Assembly: GCA_951230915.1 (NCBI GenBank)
Contig: OX579635.1
Location: 5,208,001-5,272,000, forward strand
Length of the DNA stretch: 64,000 nucleotides
Source: Antitrichia curtipendula
Lineage: Eukaryota; Streptophyta; Bryopsida; Hypnales; Leucodontaceae
Reading direction: 5' to 3'
The translations under genes were made by a program, and so were the position numbers. The stretch's first letter is position 1, and every line of letters begins with the position of its first letter. Under the pieces are notes generated by a model. It was not told where the DNA came from. It did no database searches and was given only the letters and a program-made list of their open reading frames with translations. This document shows, in pieces, positions 36,457-50,049 of the stretch.

Positions 36457-37567
36457 CACTAGAAGAAAACGGACTTTTTCAAAACGTCCAAAACAGCGTG
36501 AGTATGCGTTGTGTGTGACACGAAAATGATCAACGTTGACGTCTCCTAAAATCCATTTGATTAGACGGGGTAAAAATATGTAAAAATCTAGAAGAACGCA
36601 TCACTTTTGTACTTGTTTTTCTAAAAATGTGGGTGACAACAATGTCTACTGAGGTCCTCAGAGGTCGACACGTGGAGGGCACCTAAGTGCCACGGAGGCG
36701 CCACTCGGATGGGCACTGCCACGTAATCTTTTTTTTTTACTTGACCGCATTTGACGTGGTGGATGACGTGGAGGTCAGAGAATCTGATGTTTTTCATTCC
36801 ACCTATTTTTTTATCCATCCGTTTTTTTTCATCCCACCTATTTTTTCATCCATCCCATTCTTTTCATCCAATCCATTTTTTCAAAAAATAATTAGTTAAC
36901 ATAAATTAAAAAATAAAAGTAAGCAACAAAAAAAATGTAGAATTCACCAAGAAGTAAACAAACTTACCATTTCCATCAATTTTATTTTGATGGAAAAATT
37001 ACATAAAAATGAACATTTGAAGGGTCATATTTATACCCATTCTTTGTCCATGGTGCAACAAACGATATGGGATAAATAGCCTATGTTGTTTGAGACGTCT
37101 AGCCTGACGTCCAACACGTTGTTTCAGACGTCCAACCCGACGTCCATGCATCCATCATTTCTTTTTTTTCCAAAATATGCCATGTGGCTGACCTTTGCTA
37201 AAAAATTTGTCCATTATGAGACAAACAATATGGAATAATTAGCCTACGTTGTTTGAGATGTCCAGCTCAACGTCCAACTCGACGTCCATCCATCCATCCA
37301 TTTATTTTTTTCCAAAATATGCCACGTGGCTGCCCTTCTCGAAATCTACTTGCTGACATGGCAGTTTATGTTGTGTGCGACCTTTTATAAAAACATGGCC
37401 ATATCGCAGTTGACATTGTCACAAACATAGCCGTCCACAGTGACATGGTCGCATTTTCTGCAAAACATGTACACGTTTTCTACAAAACACGTACATGTTT
37501 TTTGGAACATCTAACGTTTGAAAAAACACGACGCGTACGCTAGCAAAAATGTGCTTTTCTTCTAGTG
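36457..37567. mobile_element. Non-autonomous CACTA element, 1.1 kb, ATA duplication
   Basis: Left end cactagaagaaaacgg, right end (complement) cactagaagaaaagca, with ATA at 36454-36456 and 37568-37570. Inside are two diverged direct repeats of about 145 bp (about 37035-37195 and 37203-37345) sharing gttgtttgaga, gacgtccaac-type and ccaaaatatgcca blocks. A ccatcc-rich patch lies near 36800-36870. No transposase frame, so it would need a helper. Confidence 0.85.
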
Positions 37568-37957
37568 ATACATAAACTTTGTCAATTGTGGCTTTGAGAA
37601 AGGAAGTTTGATAGCAAGGGCAAGCTATCAAGGAAAATAATGGGGCAACAAGCTTGATAAGTTGGATGGACATTAGGCTTGAGGTGTTCATTTAAAGTAC
37701 ATTCCAAATTGCTAAATGTAATTTTCTTGGATGAAAATGATGGCCTCATCTATAAATGTCACTGTAGTCTACAGTTGAGCTACCCTTCTTCCAACAAAAT
37801 AATGTGGAATATTTTACACAGTCCATCAATAGCTAGGGGAGGCAGGTAGCATTGAGCAAGAGCCAGTCAGCAGTCAGTATTGTACCCGGATAGAAACTTT
37901 AGCCCTATGGTGCTCAACAAATAATTGAAGTATAAAAATAAAACTTTGAAATAGTCA
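37568..37957. other. Gene-free spacer
   Basis: AT-rich and non-coding. No element end recognised. Confidence 0.45.
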
Positions 37958-39110
37958 ACAATAAATTCAAAGAAAACAATATTCAATAACTATCTCTCAT
38001 AGCTTCAATAGTCATTTTTTCTTGGTAAATGAAGATGTGAAGACAAGTATTTATACAAGTGTGGTGGTAGGAGGTAAAACAATCCATGTGAGATATGTAA
38101 ATTAGAATTAGTAGAAGTTCAACCATTTATAGTTAAGTCCAATATAGGCAATTTCGTTTAAATGGCAAAACTCTTTAATTTTGGTAGTTTTTACAATTCA
38201 GACCAAACAATTTGAAATGTACAATAGACCTAGATGTCTAAAATATATACCAGTCCTAGATTTCTAACATTTTTATAGATCCAAGATTTTTGAAATCTAT
38301 ACTTGTCATAAATATCACTTTTACGGTTTAGACTGGGTGGTCTGAAAATGGCACATAGAATACCACCATTGTAACGAAATTTTCCATCAAAGCAAAAATT
38401 GTGTTCAAAGTAGAGTATAGTAGAATGACTTTTTTTCTTAAAATTTGAACTAAGTTAATGTAAAAAATCAAGCTAAATTTCATCATCAAAAGACAAGAAC
38501 TCGTTTGAGATTTCAAGACTCCAATCAAATTTCACAAAGGGATTGGTAGGGACATTTTTTTTGACATTTTCAAAAATCATCTCAAAATTTTGTTCATGAA
38601 TTTTTTTTGAAAGCTCAAAATTGCAAAAAGTTTTTGAGAGATGAAATTTAGCTTGATTTCCCAACTTCTCTTAGTTCAAAAGTTTATGTAAAAAGTTATC
38701 CTACTATGCCAAAATAAGGTCTCAAATTCTAATGTGAATACAATTCTTAAATTTTGACAATGAATGGTCAAGCTCTCATCTTCAAATTAATCCATATCCT
38801 TTGAAGATTAATGATGGACCAAGGATTTCATTATAAAAACGACCTCTTCACCCTGCATTCCCACAAATTGTCAACAAAGTAGTTTCTTCATTTTGCCATC
38901 AAAAAATTTCTTGATAACAAATGGTCAAATGATAAATTGGTATTTGACTCAATCAACTCTTTGGATTTTTGGCACACCATCTTTACATTTATTTGTAGGT
39001 TCAGTTGTTTGGTCCCTAGACTAGCAAAAAGAATAATGCAAACCACAAATGCACCACAAATGTTCTACCACTATACCAGTACCATAGCTTACTTTAATTT
39101 TTCATGTTAT
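37958..39110. repeat. Repeat family H, copy 2, with central inverted repeat
   Basis: Aligns with 57330-59160 in reverse and partly with 29540-29970. The centre holds an inverted repeat: about 38405-38480 (tagtagaatgac...aatcaagctaaatttcatc) against about 38640-38715. A further foldback element (38152-38370) is inserted in it. The site that received a TTAA element in the other copy is here a single TTAA, near 38440. Confidence 0.65.
38152..38370. mobile_element. Foldback element family I, copy 1
   Basis: Ends tttaaatggcaaaactc and, complemented, acaatggtggtattctatg are imperfect inverted termini. The interior has several agatttctaa-type words. A second copy lies at 50660-50985. It interrupts family H sequence that is continuous in the 57-59 kb copy. 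Confidence 0.55.
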
Positions 39111-39280
39111 GTTGTAGATGAATTTTGAGAATGATGAGGTCTCAAAAGAGACAAAGATGGCCTCTTTGAAGGCTATTGAAATGCTATGATACTTTGTGAC
39201 AAATCTTTTTTTCTTTTTTTCTTTTTTCCCTTCGTACTTTTAAGTGACTTATTATGAACCCTTGGGCATTTAGGCCTTGT

Positions 39281-39800
39281 AGGCGATTAACCCCTAGATG
39301 TCCAAGTCTTTTTTTGAGCTTCTAGGAACTTGCTCTAAATTGAACAAAAAGTCAACATTTTGATAGTTGTATCAATTTTTTTTAAATTGTTACTGTACAA
39401 ATTCAAACTAAATATATTAGAAATCACATAGGAAAAGAAAACACAACAATATCATTTATAGATTGGTAGCTTATAATGTTTGAACATGAATGTGTTAAAA
39501 GTGTGAAAGTGATTTGAAGTCTTTCAATCCTCTTTTCACACATCAAATCTAAAAAGTTGGGCACCAAAAAAATATGAGGGTACGTAAAGGGCCTAATATG
39601 CATAAATCCAATCAATTTACAGCTTCTCAAAATCTTGTCTACAATTTTTTTAAATGAATTTCTAATGTGATTTTTTCTCCAAGCTCTAATGTATTTGAGG
39701 CTCATTTTCAAGAGCCCTCAATACTACTGAAAATTAAGATTGCAATAGACACCCTTGCACAAAATCTTGAACAAAAAAATCATAATCAATCATTTTCAAA
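39281..39800 (+). repeat. Repeat family F, copy 1
   Basis: Begins near cgattaacccctagatgtcc and matches 55715-55890 plus 56945-57290, for example ttttttaaatgaatttctaatgt near 39645 and 57118. No coding capacity. The second copy is split by an insertion. Confidence 0.6.
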
Positions 39801-40525
39801 ATCAGAATTTTGATGCTAAAACTAGACTTCAAAAAAAATTTAAAAAAAAATATGAAATACTAAAAATAGCAACTATGTACTAAAAAGAGGTTGTCACTAT
39901 CTGTTTGGATATTCCAGTCAATGAAGGCCGTTGATTGTGTTAAAAAAAATCAGAGCCCCTTGGAGCACCATTGATTCAAAAAATCAATTTGGGATATGAT
40001 ACAGATACAGATACATTACTAATATGGATACATATACAGCTATGTGTATATATACAACTACAGATGTATATTTGGATATGGGATACATCCCATATCAATT
40101 GCCAACCCCACCTCTACCTCAAAACTACAAAATGGTAGGAGGGGGGAGGGGAGAAATAATTTTAATTAACTTTAATTTTTTAATTTTTTGAACTCACCTG
40201 GGGGGTAATTGAAAAAATAAATAAATTCAAATTTTTTTATTTTTTTGAGTGCATAGTGACGTCTGCCAATCCAATTAACTGCCAATCCAACATGGTTAGG
40301 GTTATTTAGCTTCAAAGCATTGTTGCCACCAAACTCTGGTGCCTCGGGCATTTAGGGATTAATAGCCACAAATTTAATAAGTTCAATTGCCACCTACAAT
40401 TGAGGCAATCTAAAAATAGGAAGCAACACACTCCTTTGAACGCTTTAAGGTCCGCATATCTTGCGCAAGATTTCTGTAGCATGTCCTCAACTAGTGGCCT
40501 CAATGCAACAATGATGATCAGCTTC
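39801..40525. other. Gene-free DNA with gata/taca-rich patch
   Basis: At 39995-40090 there is a degenerate tacagatacaga and ggatatgggatacatcc-type low-complexity run. Nothing else is recognised. Confidence 0.5.
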
Positions 40526-41460
40526 TTAACCCGTAAAGGACCAAGGTCATTTTTTTTTCAAAAACCACTCAAAACTACCATTTCTGCTGCGTTCATTCAA
40601 GAAAACAAAAAAAAATTATTTTTTAGAATCTAATTGTAGGATCTTGTACTTTACTTGTTTAAGATCATGTGATAAAAATTTCATGGAATTTGACCGTACA
40701 TATTGGAAGATATTAGCAATTTAGCATTCAAAATTGAAAAAAAAAAAAATTTTGAACACTAGCATGCAATTTCAGATTAATTTGACCGCCCTTTGTGGAA
40801 TTTTTTTGCACTATGGACTTTTAATTTAGTTCTTTTTGTATTGAAGAATTGAGTTGAAAGTCTAGTAAAAAAATTTCAAAAGAAAAATGCTTGTTTTTCA
40901 TTCTTTAAAAAATTGTCAAGTAGAAGTTGGACTGGTCCAAGATTGAAAGAAAAACTAAATCATTAATAGCTCTAAGATGGAATTGAAACACAATAATTCC
41001 AATGGTGAGTTTGTTCTAGAAATCAAAATTAACCTTATCAAAAAAAAATTTGAAAAATTACATTTAGAAATTCATCCTTTAAGTTATTTTTTCAAGAAGA
41101 TGCTTAGATTGCCCAAAAAACAAGATTGTTCATAACTTTCACATCACTAACCCAAATGGAATGAATCAAAGCTTCATATAATCAATTAATCATATGTAGG
41201 CAAAAATATGATCTACAAGGAAAAAAAAAATTTAATTTCATGTTTTTGTGGATTTTGTTTTTTGTCCGGTTAAGTGAAAATTATGTTTCAGATGGCATAA
41301 CTTTTGCTCTTGGTCACCAATTGAAATAAAAACTATATTCCCATGAAGCAAAGAAGTTTGTCTATCTTATGAGAAAGTTTCAAAAAGTTTCATTAAAAAC
41401 TGAAGTCATAGGAACCTGCCCGAAATCCATTTTGTCCCCCGAGGACCTAAGGTTGTACAA
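40526..41460 (+). mobile_element. TTAA-type repeat, copy C, degenerate right end
   Basis: Starts TTAACCCGTAAAGGACC at 40526 and aligns with copy A at 5212 over its length. The right end near 41440 (cccccgaggacctaagg) no longer shows TTAA. No ORF. Confidence 0.55.
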
Positions 41461-44400
41461 ATAAGCAATTCAATAAGGTTCCCATTATTATATTGGAACT
41501 TTTTTGTGGGGCGGCTTGTTGATAGTAAAAAGGGGATTATAAATTCTTTTATAATGCATTTTTTGGACACCATATAAATAAACTACAAATTTTCAAAGTG
41601 TTGAAAATAGATGTTTTTAAAAGCAATCATAGGCTCTTATGAATAGTGGGAGTACACTTTAGGCAAGAATTTATAGTGTGCGATTTTAGGAAGTGTATAC
41701 TTTTAGAGGTAGTTACATTAAGTTAGTGCAACCTTAGGTTAACTAAAGTTACATTAGGTTAGTTACATTAAGTTGCAAGTTAGTTGCAAGAGTCTCATGC
41801 AAGAGCTAGGTGATGCAATAATAATCATTGGATAATTTTACAAATTCTCTATTCCAAATGGAATCAATGAAAAAGGGTTTGGTTTGGAGAGATTAACGTA
41901 CAATAGATGGTCATGTTCATTTGAGCATTCTGCATTGCATTGGGTGCTTATATATCCATAACTTCAATGCAGGAGAGTTTCACCGTCGTGGCATATTTCA
42001 ATTGGTTAACCCATAATTGATGCTAAGGATGCTTTCTGACCAATGAATGACAAAGAATCTCTCCATGCAGGATAAAAATGCAACTATTCATCCTCCAAAT
42101 TTTGTGTGACAAGGGAACATCTTCTATAGTAATGTGACTTCCAATGAGTGCTTTTGCATTTTTATTTAAGCCGAAAATTCACATGGTTTCAAAACAAATG
42201 ATTTCCACGGTGACCAACTCCGCCTTTTAAGGATTAAAGAGAGGCAAATAAAGACTAATAATGCTCACTACTTGTCTTGTGCAAATTTTTTCAACATCGG
42301 GAATATGAAGTAGAAATCTCTACCACAACCAACTGGTATTAACTTAGTGAGCTAACTTAGTGAGTTAAGTAGGATCCACCTAATTAACGTAATCTAAATG
42401 CATGAGACTCTCGCTGTTGTGACATGTTTTGATTGGTTAAGCAATCAAAGCCGTGAAGTGGCTCAACTCTCCTACACCGACCTGATGTCCGGTTACAATC
42501 GCAAAGTAGGCCAAGGTTAGTCATCAAGAATAATCTCAGGTCAGTACCAACCTCACCGCCCACGGCTCGGTAGGTCCTAACCGACAATTATTCTTGATAA
42601 CTTGGCCTGCTTTCCAATCCCTCCCTCACTCCACAGTCAAGAATCCGTGGTCCGAACGACTGACCTCACCCAGATCAGCGTAACACAACGGCAGTGAAAG
42701 GCCTCAGATGTCGTAACCGGAGACAGCTCGATGAGTCAGGACCATCCCTGACGAACAAGACATCTCTGCACTACGTCACACGAGACACATGCACCAGTCC
42801 CGTTCCCCTTTCGCTCTGGCAGCTCCGCTTCACAAGTTAACAACAGTTTTTCCACTTCTGAAAAGCACGTCACTCACTGCGTAACTGCCGTGGTGTCGTC
42901 AGCCTGTGTCACAGGAATGTTTTTCTTAAGTTGGGAAAGTAGCACGACTCACGACCAAATTCGATCGATCTTAAAAGCACACGTCGCATGGATCTACTCA
43001 GAAAAAAGGAATTGACTAGAATTCATTTCTCTGAATTTCGTGAACATTTCCTTTTTTTCATTTTCCCCCCTTTGAAGCTAGACCTGTACGTAGCACACTT
43101 CAATTCTACTCCGCAAACTGATCATGAATAGAAAAATCGCGTACAATACAAAGGGACGGCAACCCAACCGCCCACCCGGAGAGAGGCTTTAGCCTGCCGA
43201 TATCGATCGCCGGCCGGGAGCATGTTGAATCGTGTTTTTCAGTCCGACCACTGCATCGTCTAACTCATCAGTTCTGAAAAGTTCTTCCATGTTTTTTAAA
43301 AAGAATTCATGATGAGACATTTGCCAAATTCAGCCACTAGAAACAGGGAGCTAGTACGTGTGCTCGATCGATCCAGGACGGGATATTTCAAAAGCAAAAG
43401 TGGCGAGGTCAGTCAGGTACTGACCAGAAACAATAAGGCTGATATGCCATCCCAGCCACTTCAGTTAGTTCGGTACAAGTACGAACGAAAGTTGTCGTCA
43501 CGGACGTAAAGGGGAGGTCATGACTCATGAACAAGTCAGTTGTCCACTGCATCCCTGATCAGACTTTTGGGAAAGTGCAACAGAACTCCAGAAATAGCAC
43601 TATCACACTGTACTTAATTTCAGTGATGCTTATCAAGAACAATTTCACTCACAAGCACGACAAAATTTGAAGTAGGAATGGAAGTCACGGTATGCAGTTG
43701 CAACTTGAAAGTGATCATGTACTGAAGCCAAACCGTCAGATGCAAAGTCGTTGGGGCAATTTCTTTAATTCTTTACATAATGCCAAGTTTGGTTTTCAAG
43801 GCAGATCTGTCACCATTTCAGTGGATAATCATAAAAGCGTTATAACTCATAACACAGACCCTCTTTCAAAACCCTCAGAGTTGCGGAAACTACAGATACG
43901 GACGTTTGAGATGAACTACTAGACTTGGCATTATGTCCCCATAAGGCTATTGAGCATTATCTAGTCCGTAATTATGTACAATAAGTTACTTCATTTTGTG
44001 CATCCCAGCTTTGTAACGTAGTTGCCGGGCAAGTGTGACTACAATTGCCATATTTGGGAATGCCGTCATTCCCATGGAGGCCATCAGTTTCCATTGCAAG
44101 GGAATTTCGAGTACGTACAAAGGGAGATTTCATCATTGAATTGAGACGAGGAAGGGCCAGCAACAGGGAATTCTTTTATATTAAGTGAAAATGAAAATGT
44201 TACCTGAGTGTGCTTCTACGTAACTTACTCATTGAGCAGTTTGCAAGATTTCATGGTCAACTGTCAATCTTCTGTTTCCGCTCACTGTAGTACGTAATCA
44301 TACAGCGTAGCGTTCCAAAGGGAGAATGATGTTCAAACTTTTTATATTGGCGAGGTCACTGTTCATACGTGATCACGTTACTTCATTTTCACAAAAGAAT

Positions 44401-45087
44401 TGGATAATCATTATCCTTAGGCTTCAGACTCTTTACTAAGTTATGGAGATCCTAACATTATTCAGTACCCAAAACCATCAACTTTTTTGCTGCTGTGCCT
44501 AGTTATTATTATTAGATTGGTCTAATTTTCATTGATTTTTCTTGTTGGCAAGTGAAAGGTTGTGTTCCAACGCACCAAAAGAACATGACATTTGGATACC
44601 ATATGCAAAAGTTATGAAGAGTCAAAGTTTTTTTTGTTTTTTTTGTAGATGTTTTAAAACCGTTTCTTCAACATATGTACTTGTTGATTTTGGAGATTTA
44701 TATATACATAGTGATGACGGAGGTTTTAGGCGATGTTCAATTTTGGGTTTGCCTACCTTATAGTGAAGAAGTGTTTGACAGTAGAATAAAACTTCTCTAA
44801 AGTAAAAGCCGCGGGACCAAGCTCAAACCCCTATGCTCAAGAATCTCAAAGAACGTCTCTGATGTGTATGTCTGGGATTGGGCCTAGTGCAAGACCAGAC
44901 AACCAATTCCCCTGATCACTTTAGAGAGATCATTGCCTCACAGAAGTCCTCATTCAAAGCCCTTGGATTTAATTACCCCAAAATGTAGAAGTCTTTAACC
45001 GAGTCTACATGCCCATTCTCTGAGACTCTGACGACGGTCTCGAGCATATATCAATCCCAGCTCGCTCTAGAACATTCCCTGACTAGT
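41461..45087. other. Transition from repeats to the gene-flanking region, no gene seen
   Basis: At 41695-41790 the phrase gttacattaagtta recurs in degenerate form. From about 42.4 kb the DNA becomes more balanced in composition, like the UGT neighbourhood. None of its short frames resembles a known protein or has exon-like ends. It may hold distal regulatory DNA or the remnant of an old gene. Confidence 0.45.
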
Positions 45088-48000
45088 CTAGTGCATCAAA
45101 GGAATTTGTTGCGTGAATGGTGGTGAAGATAATGTGCTCAGTTGCACAATTTTGTATAAGTTGGTTGCGGATGTGCCCCCAGCAGCAACATTCTTCTCAG
45201 CTAGAAGTTTAAATTTGCGTGCATTGGATCGGACTGCCTTCCCTTCCTCGCCGACCATCATCTGCTTCAAGACCTTCTCAATCTCCTCTTGATGGATTGT
45301 ATCATCATCTGCATTTCGGTGGATTAGCAACGCCACTTGAGCTCTGTTGGTGATGACCCTGTGTCGGTGAAGAAGATTTGTACCAGCCCACACCAATTGG
45401 TATTAAAAGACTTTTCAGTGCAATTCTAATTCTAAATTTATTTTCACTTGTAGTGGTTGTAAGTTTTGAATTCACAGTCACTCCTCGGAAATCATATAGA
45501 TTTCTTCCGGCTTGTTTGAAACGGAAAAAAGTCGATTGAATCTGAGGTAGAAATTAAACAGCCCATGAAGCTGTAAGTGGGTTGAGAGGACAAGTGAACC
45601 AACCTCGCATTCATCTTTTGGTCTGCGAAAATAGGCCATGCAAGCATCGGCACTCCCGCGCAGACAGATTCCAGAGCCGAATTCCAGCCGCAGTGCGTCA
45701 AAAATGCTCCAACGGCTTGATGTGTGAGGATTTGGGGTTGAGGAGCCCAGCCGAAATGGAGCATGGCGCGTCCACGAACTCGCTCTTGAAACCCTACATC
45801 TCAGGAAGAAATTACAAAATCATCCTGCATGTAAGAATGTCAGAACTTACTGACTTGCATTCTTATCACCACTGTCATATTTTCTTGTGTTGACAACTGA
45901 AAGGAGGTTCCAGTGCACCGAGTTTTTTTGTAGAGCAGGAGAGAGGTCATAATCCATATATTATAATGCTAAGTTGACTAATCAACACAATTGTGGTAAG
46001 CTTTCTTTGGTTCAAAGGTAAACCCAACTTAAGTACATTCTTGGATGTTGTTGATTCAAGTGTGTTAAAAATTTAGTGTTATGCCTTGTAAATAACCGTC
46101 CAAGTTACATGCTTTCTTTTTGGGTGATACTACCTACAACTAGGGCGAATGAATTGCAATAAATTTGCAGGAATTTGTCAATTTGCCACTTACTAGAGGA
46201 TTTGTGGCGCCAAATTTCAAACACTGCTTCTTAAGATTTAAGCCTCTTGGCTCTCAAACTGATTAAACACCATTTTTGAACAATCAATATGTGAACCCGA
46301 AAGCATGATCAATCTCACCTGGTAGGAAATTATTAATCCCTGAGTGATTGGGAGCGCGGCAGTTCACTTGCGGCTTCCCGGGGGGTCGATACACCCACAG
46401 AAATGGATAGTTCGACGCTTCAAGCGCGAGTGCCAGATTTTCAATGTCCTCCTCCGCCACTGTTGCTAGACTACCAAACGACACATAAATCACAGACGCA
46501 ACAGCTTGAGTGTCCAACCATTTCTCCACCTCCGACTTCGAATTCGAATCCTCCTCTCGCCTACTATGAGGGCTTGTTTGGAACCCATGATGTCTCTGCA
46601 TCCTTGGAATGTCGGACAGCAAAACTGGGAAAACCTCCGGGACCTGTAACCAAGGAGCTTCATGTAAGGCCTGAATTAGTGAATTCTTGGAAATACATTA
46701 TTTTAATTTGGAATTCTACTAGTAAAATGTCATTATTTAAAAAATGCTTTGTTTTCAAAGGCTACCCCAGTACGTACTACCTGAAAATGCAAGATTGAAT
46801 TCTGAATGAGAGAGGTATCTTAAAAAATTAATACTGTGGGGAACCCATCCTACTACCAAACTGGTGACAATAGAAAATTCGGAACTGTCCAGAACGTCAA
46901 TTTCGTTAAATTGCCGATATTCCATTACTTTGGCGAGGTTCAAAATCTATACCAGTGTTAGTTTGTGGCCTGAAATCGACCCTTTGTGGAAACATATTTC
47001 ACAATTTTTGGTTTGTGAAATAACGTAAATTGACGTTCTCACTGGCAGTTTATCACAAACCAATCAACACGTTGGAACAGTGAATCCTGTACAGTACTTC
47101 GATATCTCGCTTGAAGAGATTCATGACGTACCTTGATGCTGGCGGCGACAAAATCCGTGCGTAGCGCTTTCAAGGCGTCGGCCTCCAACTCCTCGAACGT
47201 GTTGACGATGATGGCGGAGCATTCGCTCACTCGCAGGGCGGTTTTCACGATCAGCTGGTGGTTCTGGTGGCTGCCATCGGCCAGTGATCCCCACACGTCC
47301 TCCGCTAGAATGGCCGCCATGCCGGGTAACAGGATGTCTTTTTTCGTAGCACCCGCAGCCGTGAAGGGCAGCTCGCCTCGCTTCAACAACTCCGGCAACT
47401 GCACCGACAAGTACGTACGAGCTAATTAAGTTAGTATGATATGATATATCCGCAACTCAAGGCCTCCAAATTCTATCTACAACGCCCCCCGGTCAATGCC
47501 AGGACTAGCTTAGGAGCTGGCTATGAACCCACTCCTCGGATAGGAACGATTGAATATGCAGACCGGGACTGGAGGACACAGGAGATCGGAATCCATGCAC
47601 GTGATAAGGTAGTACGTGTATTAGTATTATAATTACTATTATTCTTAATATCGAAAAATATAGGCGTGCAGGCTAGCTAGTTTCAGTCGCCTGACGACAT
47701 CCTGAGGTCTATATACCGGCGGTCCTAACTTGTATTTGAAGAGTCGGGAGTGAATTAAAGTCCTAGAATCCAGATCGAGCTTGCTCTTGGCAGTTGAACG
47801 TCTCGAATTTGGAACACCGAAGTACACACTGAAACACACTGTTTGAATAACACATTAAACATTATGACCGCATCACAGCAACATGATTGTGACGACTGCA
47901 ACAAACTTGGGGATTAGCTTCGTCGAGATCTCACGGCAATATTTATTACATTGGTGGCATTCCACAGAATTGGCGCGCTGGGCAAATGCTTGTAACAACA

Positions 48001-48860
48001 AGGACCTGGCTGGTGCAGCTTCGGATTTACGATTGAGTTGACTGAAAAAGACCTCAAATCGGTGGACGTACCTCAACATTACATACTCCATACGAAACAC
48101 AGATTATGCAGCCTCACAGTTTTGGCACTTTGAAATTGGCCATGTAAACAAATATATACGTACGTACGAGACCATCACCTTGGATGCTTACCGTGTCGTC
48201 AGACTATGTAGTGAACTTTGAAGCTTCACAACTTTCGCATTCAGTACCCAAATAAAGCATTCCTTGGTGCGTTGGAATCCTCTCTTAGTAGCTAACCAAT
48301 GTCAATCATACAAAAACTCGACCAGCACGTCCAGAAACGACGATTACGGGTGTACGTCACCCACATACCCTGAGAATGAAGGCCAGGTCGTTGGCCGGCA
48401 CCGTGAACAACGCGAGCCTGGGCACGCCAAACCGATTCGCCACGTCTTGCACCCACCCCAGCAACATATCCGCCACAATGCAACACGGCGCAGGCTCCAG
48501 CTGCCTAAACTTCCGTTCCAGCGCCGCCGCCATCTCCTCTTCGCCCAGCGCCTGCTGCCATTCCATCATCTTCGGCAGCGTCAAGTCGTACACCTCCGGC
48601 GACTCCAACAGCGACTCAAACCGAATCTTCCTCGCCGAAGCTGGATTTGAATTCGGTGCATATGTATGGCTACCTCGATGCTGCAAGTGCTGGAACACGT
48701 ACCCAGTTGACAAGTACGTCACTTGCGCCCCCGTTTCGGCCAACTGGTGTGCCAACGAAGTGGAAGGAATCAAATGCCCCGGCGCTGGAATCGATACTAC
48801 CAATATGTGTGCAGGCAACCTCGGATCATCAGAAAGACTACCCATGGATGCAAACTGCAA
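45088..48860 (-). CDS. Family 1 UDP-glycosyltransferase (UGT), five exons
   Basis: Transfers a sugar, probably glucose, from a UDP-sugar to a small acceptor such as a phenolic or hormone, in the cytosol; the acceptor is not predictable. Exons in transcript order: 48860-48369, 47398-47132, 46643-46319, 45793-45604, 45358-45088. All junctions are GT-AG with matching phases (0, 0, 1, 2), giving 514 residues, a normal UGT length. The N-terminal part has PAPGHLIP with the likely catalytic His29 and a VADML stretch where the partner Asp is expected. [13 protein letters not shown] sequence opens the C-terminal domain. The 44-residue PSPG box runs from W377 to Q420, with HCGWNS at 395-400; its final Gln is commonly linked to UDP-glucose. 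An in-frame ATG at 48845 (MGSL) is an alternative start. The many introns are unusual against flowering-plant UGTs. The gene looks intact. Confidence 0.9.
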
Positions 48861-48930
48861 TCAAAACTGCAATTGCAAACTATCACATGAACCCTTCAGC
48901 TTGTAGTCTAGCTCGCACACTCAACCTCGT

Positions 48931-48940
48931 CTATATATAA
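48931..48940 (-). promoter_or_regulatory. TATA box of the UGT gene
   Basis: On the minus strand ttatatatag lies about 70 bp upstream of the UGT start codon. Spacing allows a short 5' leader of about 40 bases. Confidence 0.6.
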
Positions 48941-50049
48941 CTTGCTCGATCACCACCTCCAGTTCGATCAATTCCTAGAACTCATAGATACTAGATTGGC
49001 AAGACGCGTATCACGTGTATAAAACTGATACTCCGCTAAAGCAACCTGACATATATTCTGTCCTCGATCAGAGCATGGATCTTACTGCAATCCACGTATT
49101 CACCGACCAGTATACGCGCACACAGGCTAGCTAGCTAGCTAGCTATCTAGTTGAAGTTAATGTCGCGCAGCTTCAGTGCACCTTTTGGGGTACACTTTCC
49201 CGAACCTGTGCGATGTGACACGTAATGTCCTTGCCACTGGTTCGTGTGCCTTTAGCCTTCCCCCCTGGAAGGGTTTGATTTTGCGACCGACGCCAGCTTT
49301 TGTGGCAACATGTGTGAGCTGCGTCACCGCTCGTACGTGTCGGAGCTTCAACAGGGTTCGTGATTCGTCTTGTGGACATGATGTAAGAGCGTAATGATCA
49401 CCTGGGGACTTGAACTGAAAGCCCAGCCTTGTAAGGTAGAAGGCTCGAGAGTAGTTCGGGCATTAAGAACCGCCCACCTGTAAAATGTACACAATTTGTA
49501 CATGCTGTTTGTTTTTTCATAGCCTTCACTGGTGTACGTACATCATTTCATAGAGGTGGACAATTTTGGAGCCCTATGCCAGTTCAACTTCAAAATTTCA
49601 TAACTAATTTTGAAAAGCTCCAAAAAATATGAAACAACTTAGGTTAGATGCCAAATCCACTTCTCTTTCAAGGAAAATTTACTGAAAAAGATTTCAAGGA
49701 AGTTTTGCCTTCCCAAAATTCAGTTTCAGCTCTTAGGTGTGCGATTCCTGGACCTGTTACCTTACTATGCATTAGTGCATGTAAGATAAACCAGCCTATG
49801 ACAGGCAGAATGACTGATTTGGTATGTTGCCATTAGCAAAATAAAATCAGATTTTTTTCTAGCAGAGATAACTTTGAGAAATGAAAGAAGCAGTTAAAAA
49901 TTTTAGTTTTTGGACAAAGTAGGAATTTGTTATGAATTTTTTAAGTATTTTTCCAAAACAGTCTGTAGACTATCTGAAGTCAATAAAATATGTCTTCATG
50001 ATGGTCATCTTACCACCTAACTTACAATTGTGGGTACTTACAAATTGTT
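48941..50049. other. UGT upstream region, no gene seen
   Basis: Includes a (gcta)n run at 49125-49145. Short frames near 49150-49400 look random. The rest is non-coding. Confidence 0.5.

Noticed and set aside
48264..48906. Plus-strand ORFs opposite UGT exon 1
   Set aside because: They are mirror frames of GC-rich coding sequence; the minus strand carries clear UGT motifs.
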